A DNA stretch of 21,705 nucleotides from Candidatus Altarchaeales archaeon WOR_SM1_86-2 (lineage in GTDB: Archaea; Altiarchaeota; Altiarchaeia; IMC4; MCBC01), in assembly GCA_001723855.1 (NCBI GenBank), contig MCBC01000038.1, positions 1 to 21,705 of the forward strand, read 5' to 3'. The notes beneath the pieces were generated by a model. That model ran no database searches and was not told where the DNA came from. It was given only the letters and a program-made list of their open reading frames with translations. Numbering within the stretch: position 1 is the stretch's first letter; each line of letters opens with the position of its first letter. Both the position numbers and the translations under genes were made by a program. Below are positions 1 through 7,947 of this stretch, one piece after another.

Positions 1-110
1 GCAGTTGATTAATTTTAGGGGTTTCTTTTTTTGTGATATGATTCAGCAATTTTATCGGTATGCAGCGCCATGTTATTTCAATCGATCCAATAAATTAGAG
101 AAAAATGAAC

Positions 111-204
111 TACCTCGGGGCAGAGCCCCGAGGTATCACCGCCGCCAAAACGGATTTGCCTCGCCCGTATTTGCGGCTGGCAACCCCGAGGCAGAGCCTC
201 GGGG
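111..204. repeat. Triple-hairpin palindromic element upstream of transposase
   Basis: Three consecutive inverted repeats lie here. The first has perfect 11-base arms (TACCTCGGGGC, 111-121, with 125-135) around an AGA loop. The second (141-177) pairs GCCGC with GCGGC and ACGG with CCGT. The third has perfect 9-base arms (CCCCGAGGC, 184-192, with 196-204), again around AGA. The CCTCGGGG core of the first can also pair with the third. It is GC-rich in an otherwise AT-rich spacer. It may be the subterminal part of the insertion element that carries the following transposase, or an independent REP-like repeat. Confidence 0.75.
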
Positions 205-239
205 AATTCCTTCGATTAAAATTGGATTGGTTCTACAGC

Positions 240-1580
240 ATGCGAAATTCAAAACTCAAAAACATAGTTACTAAAATCGCCGAAATTCAGGTGGAAGAAA
301 AACCTGCAGAATCGAAAGTAATCAAAGTTGATGGTGATTATGAAATTAACGAAAAAGGACGCTTGGCACTGATGAATCCCCCGTGCCCGGAGCATGGTTC
401 GAAATATGTTACTATGAATGGTTATACATCCTCCACAGTCGAATCGATAACGGGTGAGAAAATAAAGATTATACTCCGGATGCATGTCTGCTCAAAATGC
501 GGAACAATTCTCATGCCTGATTTAAGTGAAATTAAGCGACCTTATAATCCGGTTGCAAAGCAAGGGCGGAGATTTGCAGTAGAGTTGATGGTGGAGGATG
601 GATCATCTAATAGAAAGGCTGCAAACAGAATTCAACGAACGTTTGGATTGGATGTGAATCATACGAGACTTTGGTATTGGATTCAAAAGATTGGGAGATT
701 TGCCAAAGAAAAGAATTCTGAACTTATGCAGGATATTGTGCTCTCCGGTGTCTTTAACTACGATGAGAAAATATTATTAAAGATTCATAAAAATGTTTAT
801 AGGTTGACATTAAGGGACGCCAACACAGGGGTTGTTGTGGATGAAGATGTAAGGGATAACAAGAGGAATGAAACAATAAAGGAGTTTCTTGAAACACTCA
901 AGGGTAAAAAGATGATGCGATTCGGGATTATTGAAACCATAACAAAAGATTCTGAAATGAAGATGGTTACAGATCTTGATGAAGATTACTTAACGATTTT
1001 GAAAGAGATGTACCCTAACTCAAAACATCAACTATGTAAAGGGCATCTGAATGAAAAAATTGAAAGAGATCTCAGAATGTCTGCGGGGTTGGGATATAAA
1101 AGAAAACCTGAGCTTCCTGCTGATTACAAGGAACTTAAAAATTCGATCAACTGGATTTTCAAAGCAAAAACAGATGCTGAAGCGGATAAGAGGCTGTATT
1201 ATGTTTTCGAGAAGTACTATGGCTGTATGGATAAAATAGTGGACGATCTACTTGATTACATAAAGAAACACTTCCGGAACCTCACATATCATATTGAAGA
1301 TGCATCTATTCCAATGACAAACGGGGGAATTGAGAGCAAGTATGCAGAATACGAACCAAACTATCTTCCCATGAAACGTTTCAAGAATATTGAAAGTGCC
1401 CGGAGCTATTCACTGTGCCAGATGCTATATCGTAATTTCTATAAGATTAAGGAGGGAATTAACGAAGGCACAAGTCCATTTACTCGCGCAGGATTGAAAG
1501 GTATATCGGATGATTGGCTGGAAGCATTAGGATTTGGTCCACCGCTCTACAGTATTTTAGGTGGAAAAAGAGGGGGATAA
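240..1580 (+). CDS. DDE transposase of an insertion sequence
   Basis: This 446-aa protein looks like a cut-and-paste DDE transposase. It has an N-terminal zinc-ribbon-like part (CPEHG at about residue 49 and CSKC at about 84), a helix-turn-helix-like stretch (about 124-148), and a DDE core: Asp in FNYDEKIL (about 175), Asp in TDLDEDY (about 245-249), then a YPNSKHQLCKGH block with the C-x2-H seen in IS256/MULE-like enzymes, and Glu in NGGIESKY (about 365). The frame is open back to an ATG at 105, but that extension translates the palindromes at 111-204, so the ATG at 240 (MRNSKLKN) is preferred. The gene is intact and its 3' end runs directly into a truncated ABC permease, with overlapping frames at 1561-1580. 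The family assignment beyond DDE is uncertain. Confidence 0.85.
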   Translation: MRNSKLKNIVTKIAEIQVEEKPAESKVIKVDGDYEINEKGRLALMNPPCPEHGSKYVTMNGYTSSTVESITGEKIKIILRMHVCSKCGTILMPDLSEIKRPYNPVAKQGRRFAVELMVEDGSSNRKAANRIQRTFGLDVNHTRLWYWIQKIGRFAKEKNSELMQDIVLSGVFNYDEKILLKIHKNVYRLTLRDANTGVVVDEDVRDNKRNETIKEFLETLKGKKMMRFGIIETITKDSEMKMVTDLDEDYLTILKEMYPNSKHQLCKGHLNEKIERDLRMSAGLGYKRKPELPADYKELKNSINWIFKAKTDAEADKRLYYVFEKYYGCMDKIVDDLLDYIKKHFRNLTYHIEDASIPMTNGGIESKYAEYEPNYLPMKRFKNIESARSYSLCQMLYRNFYKIKEGINEGTSPFTRAGLKGISDDWLEALGFGPPLYSILGGKRGG

Positions 1581-2538
1581 TATCTGGACAATAAAAAACA
1601 GGGAAAATCTTGCCACGGTTTCATCTAAATTACTGGGTGCTGTTGATATAGAAGGTGAAACAGTACTGGTTGTGGGAGCAGATCTTTCAACTGAAATAAA
1701 ACTTAAAAAATGGTGGAAATTTACAAATGAAAGCGATGTGAAACTAACAAGGGTCGAAAAGCCGAGCCCGATTGATCCGACGAAAACCGCGACTGTGACG
1801 GAAATTGAAGGTCTAAAAGAAAATGATGTTATAATTGGCTCAAAAGTAGCGGAAAAATTAAATAAAAATCCAGGGGACAATCTGAAAATAAACGGCAGCG
1901 AATTTAACATCAAGGGGGTTATAATGGAAACGGGATCGCAGGATGATTCAATTATATTTATGAACCTTAAGACAGCACAAAAACTGCTTGGGAAAGAAGG
2001 AAAGATAACACTCGTTGAGGTGGCAGCGATCTGCTCCGGGTGTCCTGTAGAGGAGATGGCGCGGCAGATAAATGAAGCAGTTCCTGAAGGAAAAGCAACA
2101 CCGATAAAACAGGTTGTAGCACAGAAAATGCAGACTATAAATCAACTAAGCAGCTTCGGGCTGGCCGTCGGCGCTATTGTCCTGCTTATCGGCTCACTGA
2201 TAGTGTTCACAACAATGATGTCCTCGGTTAATGAAAGAACCCGTGAAATAGGGATCTTCAGGGCAATTGGTTTTAGAAGAACCCATATCATAAAGATAAT
2301 TTTGATGGAAGCGCTAATACTAAGTTTCATATCAGGCATAGTTGGATATGCTTTGGGGATGTGCACTGCATTACTTGCCGGTTCAAAGGTGGCGGGGATG
2401 GAAGTTTCAATACCCTTTGATCCATATTTAGCAGTTGGCGCATTGGCTCTTGCGGTTCTCGTAGGGACCCTATCTACGATCTACCCTGCACTGAGGGCAT
2501 CAAAAATAGATCCCGCAGAGGCTTTGAGACAGATTTAA
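1561..2538 (+). pseudogene. ABC transporter permease (MacB/FtsX type), 5'-truncated
   Basis: The open frame gives 325 aa from a GTG at 1561, about 80-100 residues shorter than usual for this family. It holds the later part of a MacB periplasmic-core-like domain (about 20-180), then the FtsX domain with three predicted helices (about 198-220, 245-270, 286-308). The signatures NERTREIGIFRAIG (224-237) and PALRASKIDPAEALR (309-323) are clear. The missing piece is the first transmembrane helix and the start of the core domain, exactly where the transposase gene abuts. The GTG has no visible ribosome binding site and is preceded in frame by TAG. This is most simply a permease cut by the insertion element. 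The full protein would pair with an ABC ATPase to export lipoproteins, peptides or drugs. No ATPase gene is in the window. Confidence 0.8.
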
Positions 2539-2545
2539 TTAATAC

Positions 2546-2561
2546 AATCCTTATGCGGATT
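2546..2561. terminator. Possible hairpin between convergent genes
   Basis: AATCC (2546-2550) pairs with GGATT (2557-2561) around TTATGC in the 56-base gap between the permease remnant and the end of hdrB, which converge here. The stem is only 5 bases, so a terminator role is a guess. Confidence 0.25.
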
Positions 2562-2594
2562 CGAAGGGGATTATGTGCGCCAAAGAATATTTAA

Positions 2595-3473
2595 TTATAT
2601 GATGCCTTTATTTCTCAGCAATTCCAGAGGATTCACGAAATGTTTATCAATCCCTAAATCTTCCACAGAAAGCCCGATTGCAAGCCCGATGACCTGTGTA
2701 ATATAAAGCACCGGCATTCCAAATTTTAAATTATGCCGTTTTTCTATCTGCCCCTGCCTCAAATCAAGGTTTACCTGGCACAATGGGCATGCTACAACAA
2801 TCATGTCTGCACCCCGGGATTTTGCATCATACAATATATCTTTGCATAAATCGAGAGAGATTTCCGTATTGGATATTGAAAGAGAGGCACCGCAGCACTT
2901 GGTTTTGTAATGCCAGTCCATGACCTCAACACCGACGGTGTTTAAAAGGCGTTCCATCTGATCTGGATTTTCATAATCGGAAACGCCCATAACTTCAGGG
3001 GGCCTTGTAAAAACACAGCCGTAGTAGCATACGGTTTTCAAATTTTTTGGAACCTTCTTAATGTTTTTTTTGATTTTATCTAAAATTTCAGTTTCATTTA
3101 AATTATCGAGTGGATGAATAACCTCGATCTCATTTTCGCAGTCATATTTTTCTTCAATTATCTCTTCAAGTTTTTTTCTGATTCTTTTGTCTTTAACGTT
3201 GTGCTGTGCAAACTTGAATCTCGAATAGCACGCCATGCACGGGGCAATTAATCTTTCAATACCCTGCTTTCTTGCCGTTGATAAATTTTTAAGTGCTAAA
3301 GCATCAGACAAAAGATGCGATGAGCTGTGCCCTGGTGTTGCACCGCAGCATACCCAGTTCTCAATCTCATGTAAAGTAAAGCCGAGCGCTTCATACAACT
3401 TCTCGGTCGACTTCCCATATTCCTGTGATGACCCTTCAAGGGAACAGCCGGGATAATATCCTAATCCTTTCAT
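2595..3473 (-). CDS. hdrB: Heterodisulfide reductase subunit B (HdrB)
   Basis: This 292-aa protein has two complete CCG domains, the fold that binds two noncubane [4Fe-4S] clusters where HdrB reduces a disulfide. First set: Cys10 (YYPGCS), Cys42-43 (CCGA), Cys79 and Cys82 (APCMAC). Second set: Cys153, Cys193-194 (KCCGA), Cys229 and Cys232 (CPLC). The length is normal for the family. It is the last gene of the operon and its ATG overlaps the hdrC stop by 4 bases, so translation is probably coupled. In methanogens the substrate is CoM-S-S-CoB. In other archaea and bacteria, HdrB homologues may act on other disulfides or only relay electrons. The substrate here is not known. Confidence 0.93.
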   Translation of the reverse strand: MKGLGYYPGCSLEGSSQEYGKSTEKLYEALGFTLHEIENWVCCGATPGHSSSHLLSDALALKNLSTARKQGIERLIAPCMACYSRFKFAQHNVKDKRIRKKLEEIIEEKYDCENEIEVIHPLDNLNETEILDKIKKNIKKVPKNLKTVCYYGCVFTRPPEVMGVSDYENPDQMERLLNTVGVEVMDWHYKTKCCGASLSISNTEISLDLCKDILYDAKSRGADMIVVACPLCQVNLDLRQGQIEKRHNLKFGMPVLYITQVIGLAIGLSVEDLGIDKHFVNPLELLRNKGII

Positions 3474-3997
3474 TTTCTTGCTTCGAGTTCTTTCACTTTT
3501 TCAAATATTTTATTTACCTCTTCAGGATTCTTTATCCTGCGCGGCAAAAAGCCGAGTTTGCCTTTCAAAAGGAAGTGAGGTATCAATGAAATATCATTAA
3601 TTTTTCTTTTAATGGATTTGATTGAAGTATCTCTCATGTTGAATTCTGCAAGAAAGCCCGCTTCATAGAGTCTTCCGAACATCCTGACGCCTCTCAAAAA
3701 CGCCTTGTTGAATATGATATTATGATTGTTACTGCTCTGCATTGCTTTAACTTTAAGGTGATCTATAATTTTCGGGATATCAACACCTTTGGGACAGCGA
3801 GCAGAGCATGTAAAGCAGTTTGCACAGAGCCATATATCATCATTAACGTCCTGATCTAAAAGAATTTTCCTTACGATTTTACGGGGATTATGATTGGAAA
3901 CCCTTGCTGTCGGGCAGCTGCCTGCACACATCCCGCAGTTAAAGCATTTAAGGATTCCACCTTCCGTTTCCTCAATAAGTTCCTGTTTTAGTGTCAT
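3470..3997 (-). CDS. hdrC: Heterodisulfide reductase subunit C (HdrC)
   Basis: This 175-aa protein has two cubane [4Fe-4S] motifs: Cys18-21-24-28 (CFNCGMCAGSC followed by PTA) and Cys58-61-64-68 (CANCFTCSARCPKG). Both are complete, and the spacing and length are typical of soluble HdrC. HdrC carries electrons between HdrA and HdrB. No transmembrane helix is visible, so this is the cytoplasmic HdrABC type, not membrane-bound HdrDE. It overlaps its upstream neighbour (the ferredoxin) and its downstream neighbour (hdrB) by 4 bases each, a strong sign of one operon and a fixed subunit ratio. Confidence 0.92.
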   Translation of the reverse strand: MTLKQELIEETEGGILKCFNCGMCAGSCPTARVSNHNPRKIVRKILLDQDVNDDIWLCANCFTCSARCPKGVDIPKIIDHLKVKAMQSSNNHNIIFNKAFLRGVRMFGRLYEAGFLAEFNMRDTSIKSIKRKINDISLIPHFLLKGKLGFLPRRIKNPEEVNKIFEKVKELEARK

Positions 3998-4500
3998 TTT
4001 CCGTCAAATAAAAACAACTTATTCCCAAGCCTCTTTTGTTTACATTTATCGCACAAATTCTCGATTTCATATTCATGAAACTCATCTATTTCACGCATCT
4101 CTTCCGCTACTTCCCTTAACTGCTCATCCGTTCCCAGAACAGCATTACAGCATTCGCACCTGATTAAGTTAAAGTTATTGATTTCCATGGTTTCTTGCCC
4201 TAAAAATTCAGGCAGGTCAAAAACATTTTCCTTTGAAATAGCATCCCTGGGGCAGTTCCTTATGCATTTTCCGCAAAAAGCGCACTTTGAGAGGTTATAA
4301 AAAAGGGTTCGTGTATTTTCAGCGTCTTCAGCCGTTAATGCTTCTTCGGGACAGTTTTCCGCACATGCGGCACAGCCGTAACACAATTCTTTGTTAAAGA
4401 TCAATCTGCCGGCAAGTATGTCTGCCGTTGGAATTTCATGTTCCGGTTCCTTTACCTTCAAATCCCGGATTAGTTCATGCAGCAATTTTGGGCGGTTCAT
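3994..4500 (-). CDS. Two-cluster ferredoxin-like protein in the hdr operon
   Basis: This 168-aa protein has two 4Fe-4S motifs (Cys40-43-46-50 and Cys73-76-79-83) resembling the NuoI/HycF type. Its C-terminal half has extra cysteines: Cys115, 117 and 118 (CECC) and Cys150 and 153 (CDKC), which could bind a metal in a rubredoxin- or zinc-finger-like site, as in some HycF/Ech-type ferredoxins. Its start overlaps the end of hdrA by 26 bases in another frame, and its end overlaps hdrC by 4. It is not a standard HdrABC subunit. By position it probably links HdrA-MvhD to HdrC or to an outside donor or acceptor. The exact role is unknown. Confidence 0.82.
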   Translation of the reverse strand: MNRPKLLHELIRDLKVKEPEHEIPTADILAGRLIFNKELCYGCAACAENCPEEALTAEDAENTRTLFYNLSKCAFCGKCIRNCPRDAISKENVFDLPEFLGQETMEINNFNLIRCECCNAVLGTDEQLREVAEEMREIDEFHEYEIENLCDKCKQKRLGNKLFLFDGK

Positions 4501-6562
4501 TTTTCACTACTTTATCTATGAATTCTTTTGTTCTGTACGATGACAGATAAGTATAATCAACCCTGTTTCCGGATATCCCGATTTCTCTTAGCAATTCTTT
4601 TATAAACAATACCCGATCCCGTGCTGTATCGTTCCCTTTACCATTCCGGCAGTGCTTCTCGGGGCATCCGACAATCATGACCTTATCAAAATTCTTCAAT
4701 AATCTCAAAATATCGATAATACTGACAGCAGCAGCACAGCTGCAGGGAAATAAATAATAATCTGGCGGGATTTTTTCACCCGTATATGAAAGACGTTCAA
4801 GTCCCGCCCCTGCACATTCAACGCAGTAGAGAATCGCGGTAGAATTTCTATCAATGCCTTCATTCTCAAATAACATTTCAAAATCGATCTTTGGATTCGC
4901 ATTAATCGCAAATTCAGGGCAGAATGACGCGCATGTCCCGCAGTTATCGCATCCTGCTTTATTTATTTCAATAAAATCCTTCTCCTCGTAAAAGTTTACG
5001 GCATTCCTTGGGCAAACCTCTGCACATTTGCCGCACATAACGCATTTATCAAGATCAATTTCCGCGCCCACCGCATCTATTTGATTCAAGAATTTCAACA
5101 CATCGATCGAACATGCCTTTGCCTGATTTATTGTTGCCTGGATATCCTTTGGTTCACAGGAAATGCCGCAGGCAAATATTCCTTTCCGCGTTGTCAGGTT
5201 TGAACCGATTTTCCCGTGCGGCGACTCAACAAAGCCGTGCTCATTAACGTCAATACCGAGGATCTTTGCAAGCTCATTTGATTTTTCATCCTGCGAGAAA
5301 CCTGTCGATAGAACAAGCATATCCGGCTTAAGATCAATCAATTCCCCGCTTAACTGATCCTCGACAAATAAATTTTTATTGAAATCGTCCCATTCCTCCG
5401 GAGTTGTAATGCCCTTCATGAAATTTACGCCGAGTTCCCTTGCTTCATCATAATATCTTTCGTTAAAACCCGTTGACCTTATATCAATGTAGCAGATCGC
5501 GACCTCAACATCGGGGAATCTTTTCTTGATCTCGATCGCATGTTTTAAAGCGTAAAGACAGCATATCCCGGAACAGTATTTATTTGCTTTCTCGTTTCTC
5601 AGGTCCATGCACTGGATCATCACAACATTTTTATTTTTGACATTATCGAAATTATCGTCCCGAAGCATCACTGCAAGGTCAAGTTGGGTTATAATGTTTT
5701 TCTCCGGTTTTGATCTCTGTGTTTTTTCCGCTTCCCCGCCGGCTGCAACAATGACTGCACCTGCGTCCACCTTAATATTTTCTTCATTCTCGTCGAAATT
5801 GATCGCATCAAACTCGCACCAGTCCATGCACTTTTTGCAGTATTCGCAATTTTCGGTCACAACAGGAGTTAAGGGATAGGAAAGTTGATCCACAATTATA
5901 TTTTCACAGCGATCGATACATTTACCGCACATTGTGCAGTTCTCATTAAATCGTGTTTTTTTTCTCTTTATCGTTACTTTAAAATTCCCTGCAGCGCCGT
6001 CTACATTTACAACTTCGGAATTGTTTAGAATTTTTAAATTTTCGTTATTGAAGGTTTTCCTGTAAATGCATCTTCGTGATGCCCAACCGCCGTCGTCATG
6101 TCCGACACACAAAGAGCAGTCATCGGACGGAAAAACAAAACCGATTTTACATGCAATCCCGTAAAGCACAGGGTTCTTTTCAACCAGCGTTGTCTCAACC
6201 CCGAGATTCGAAAGTTCCAATGCGCAGTGCACTCCTGCAAATCCGCCGCCGATAACAACTGCAGAATTTTTATTGGAAATATCTGTTTTTTCCCTGGGTT
6301 CCGGCAAACTTGAAAGTAATGCGATTACATTTTTTGTTGCACTTTCCAGATCCATAAGCATTGAAATTTTTCTTATGTCAAAATCGCTGCCCGGGAGGTA
6401 TTTTTTGGAACACGCGGCAATAATTCCGTCATTCCAGCTAGTTTCATTTTTGCATAATGCGCTCTCGATTTTGCACAATATCCCTCTTTTCTCAAGTTCC
6501 TTCCTGATCCTTTCAAAATCCAGGTTTATCGCGTTATTGCACGTGCATAAGGTAATTTTCAT
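4475..6562 (-). CDS. hdrA: HdrA fused to an MvhD-like domain (electron-bifurcating flavoprotein)
   Basis: The ATG at 6562 gives 695 aa beginning MKITLCTCN, as HdrA proteins do. The frame opens at a TTG at 6598, but those 12 residues have no support. Numbering from this ATG, the order is: N-terminal HdrA region; FAD-binding GGGFAG (about 105-110); the HdrA FPxxDCxxC block (about 145-152); a two-cluster ferredoxin insert (Cys209-249); the CSGICC block (about 330); a C-terminal two-cluster ferredoxin domain (Cys507-548); and an MvhD/FrhD-like [2Fe-2S] domain with CVEC, PCSC and GCPEKHC (about 580-638). MvhD normally links HdrA to a hydrogenase or formate dehydrogenase. Here it is fused in place, so the enzyme may take electrons from an unidentified partner. 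First gene of the Hdr block, 76 bases behind the transporter gene. Confidence 0.93.
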   Translation of the reverse strand: MKITLCTCNNAINLDFERIRKELEKRGILCKIESALCKNETSWNDGIIAACSKKYLPGSDFDIRKISMLMDLESATKNVIALLSSLPEPREKTDISNKNSAVVIGGGFAGVHCALELSNLGVETTLVEKNPVLYGIACKIGFVFPSDDCSLCVGHDDGGWASRRCIYRKTFNNENLKILNNSEVVNVDGAAGNFKVTIKRKKTRFNENCTMCGKCIDRCENIIVDQLSYPLTPVVTENCEYCKKCMDWCEFDAINFDENEENIKVDAGAVIVAAGGEAEKTQRSKPEKNIITQLDLAVMLRDDNFDNVKNKNVVMIQCMDLRNEKANKYCSGICCLYALKHAIEIKKRFPDVEVAICYIDIRSTGFNERYYDEARELGVNFMKGITTPEEWDDFNKNLFVEDQLSGELIDLKPDMLVLSTGFSQDEKSNELAKILGIDVNEHGFVESPHGKIGSNLTTRKGIFACGISCEPKDIQATINQAKACSIDVLKFLNQIDAVGAEIDLDKCVMCGKCAEVCPRNAVNFYEEKDFIEINKAGCDNCGTCASFCPEFAINANPKIDFEMLFENEGIDRNSTAILYCVECAGAGLERLSYTGEKIPPDYYLFPCSCAAAVSIIDILRLLKNFDKVMIVGCPEKHCRNGKGNDTARDRVLFIKELLREIGISGNRVDYTYLSSYRTKEFIDKVVKNEPPKIAA

Positions 6563-6585
6563 TATATTATCATAATTATTAATGA

Positions 6586-6595
6586 TTAATATTAA
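6586..6595 (-). promoter_or_regulatory. Possible TATA element for the hdr operon
   Basis: The AT-only palindrome TTAATATTAA is centred about 28 bases before the hdrA ATG, the distance expected for a leaderless archaeal transcript. The whole 76-base gap is AT-rich, and co-transcription with the transporter gene is also possible. Confidence 0.3.
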
Positions 6596-6638
6596 CAATT
6601 AGATATATTGTTAATTAAAGAGGGCTGTTGGAAAGCAT

Positions 6639-7844
6639 TTAATTTCGCCTGTCTTTCCATAATCTCACAAATCCTTTTTTCAATGAATAATATAATAGTA
6701 TCCCGATTATAAACGCCGTGGCAATACCCGCGGCAATCGCAAGTCCTCCGATAACAAGCACAACAAACAAGTCATCGTATTTTGAAACATCCCTTATCAT
6801 AAGCATGAGTTCAATTCCAATGAAGAACAAAAGCACGCCGAGTATTGAATACGGGATTAAAGTTAAGATCATCAGTGCCATGCTGCCTAAAAGCGCTAAG
6901 ATAATGAAGATCCCCCCTATCATCAGATTGCTGCCTCCCGTTCTTGCACCGAAAAAATAGTGCGCTGCTGTCCCCCCGGAACCGTGGCACATGGGCATTG
7001 CCCCGACGGCTCCCGTAAGAATATTCACGATCCCCATCGTGCCGCTCAGCGCCTTTGGTGTTACCTTTTTTGCATTCTCCTTGAAATAGTGTCTTGATAG
7101 GTCAGCTGTTGACATCACCGCGTTGCCTATTGTGAGCGGGATCTGCGGTATTACAAGCAGCAGAAATGCTTTTGCGAAATCTGACTGCGATGGTATAAAC
7201 AGTGAAGGAAGTGTCGGCATCTGGAATCCCTGAGCAGAATACTCAGATATATGCGCTGCTGATGTTCCGATACCGAAGAACAAACAAAGCAAACTGGCGG
7301 CAATTCCGAACAGGACAACTGCGATCACACCGGGAATTTTTTTATTGTTCAGCATCATAAGAAAAATAATCAACCCTATTACTCCCGCGGCGATATTGAG
7401 ATTTACGTCCAATAATGCTCCGGCAGGCGGGCTTACTGCAAACTCTACCGCCTTGACCAAAAGTATCAAGCCAAGGCCTAACTGGATTCCCCTGACAATC
7501 GGGTGGGGAAATAATTTTGAAATTTGTTTTACAATCCCCGTTGCTGCAATGAAAAGCAGGAAAGCACCCATAAGCAGTCCTGCGGCAGAAATAACCCCGG
7601 GCGTTATGATCTCCGCACCTTCTGCTATCGCTACGGCTGCAACAACCTTGAACGGCTGAACCGGCACGGGAATTTTATAATAAATCCCCGCGATTATGTA
7701 GAATAAACCTGCCATGAAGATAACCGATGTCGCATTAAGTCCGTTGATTGTTATTAACGCGATCATAAGCGGAAGCATTACCCCCAAGTCCCCGATGCTT
7801 CCTGCAAACTCCATGCGGTTAAATCTATAGCTGCTGAATTGCAT
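6639..7844 (-). CDS. MOT1-family molybdate/tungstate/sulfate transporter
   Basis: This 401-aa, highly hydrophobic protein has about ten predicted helices. It carries the MOT1 signatures: GSIGDLGVMLPL (15-26), PVPVQPFKVVAAVAI (59-73), PQIPLTIGNAV (233-243) and PMCHGSGGTAAHYFFGAR (284-301). The family imports molybdate, and some members have been annotated as sulfate permeases. It sits between the Hdr operon and a molybdopterin enzyme and diverges from the latter, so molybdate or tungstate uptake for the two bisPGD enzymes is the simplest reading. The substrate cannot be set from sequence. A TATA-like stretch (7862-7873, read on the minus strand) lies about 23 bases before the ATG. Confidence 0.85.
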   Translation of the reverse strand: MQFSSYRFNRMEFAGSIGDLGVMLPLMIALITINGLNATSVIFMAGLFYIIAGIYYKIPVPVQPFKVVAAVAIAEGAEIITPGVISAAGLLMGAFLLFIAATGIVKQISKLFPHPIVRGIQLGLGLILLVKAVEFAVSPPAGALLDVNLNIAAGVIGLIIFLMMLNNKKIPGVIAVVLFGIAASLLCLFFGIGTSAAHISEYSAQGFQMPTLPSLFIPSQSDFAKAFLLLVIPQIPLTIGNAVMSTADLSRHYFKENAKKVTPKALSGTMGIVNILTGAVGAMPMCHGSGGTAAHYFFGARTGGSNLMIGGIFIILALLGSMALMILTLIPYSILGVLLFFIGIELMLMIRDVSKYDDLFVVLVIGGLAIAAGIATAFIIGILLYYSLKKGFVRLWKDRRN

Positions 7845-7947
7845 AACATGATTTAATTATTTTTTATATTTATTAGAAAGTATATATTTATTTAAATTTA
7901 TAAAATCTATATCACAACAAGAAAAATTTAAAAAATGGGGTATTACC
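7845..7947. promoter_or_regulatory. Divergent promoter region between transporter and oxidoreductase
   Basis: This 103-base, very AT-rich gap lies between divergently read genes. TTTTTATATTTATT (from 7861) sits at leaderless distance from the transporter start. GTATATATTTATTTAAA (from 7880) is a candidate TATA for the oxidoreductase, which then has a short leader with GGGG at 7937-7940 as a possible ribosome binding site before the ATG at 7948. Shared control by Mo or W supply is possible, but no known operator is seen. Confidence 0.5.

Noticed and set aside
105..239. Longer transposase start at the ATG at 105
   Set aside because: The extension translates GC-rich palindromes and shows no domain features; the ATG at 240 is a better start.
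12..1561. 8-base direct repeat ATTTTAGG at 12-19 and 1554-1561 as a target-site duplication
   Set aside because: The sequence is AT-rich and short, and it contains a TAG in frame with the permease, so joining the flanks would not restore a permease reading frame.
6563..6598. Upstream TTG start for HdrA
   Set aside because: The added 12 residues are not HdrA-like, and the ATG at 6562 gives the expected N-terminus.
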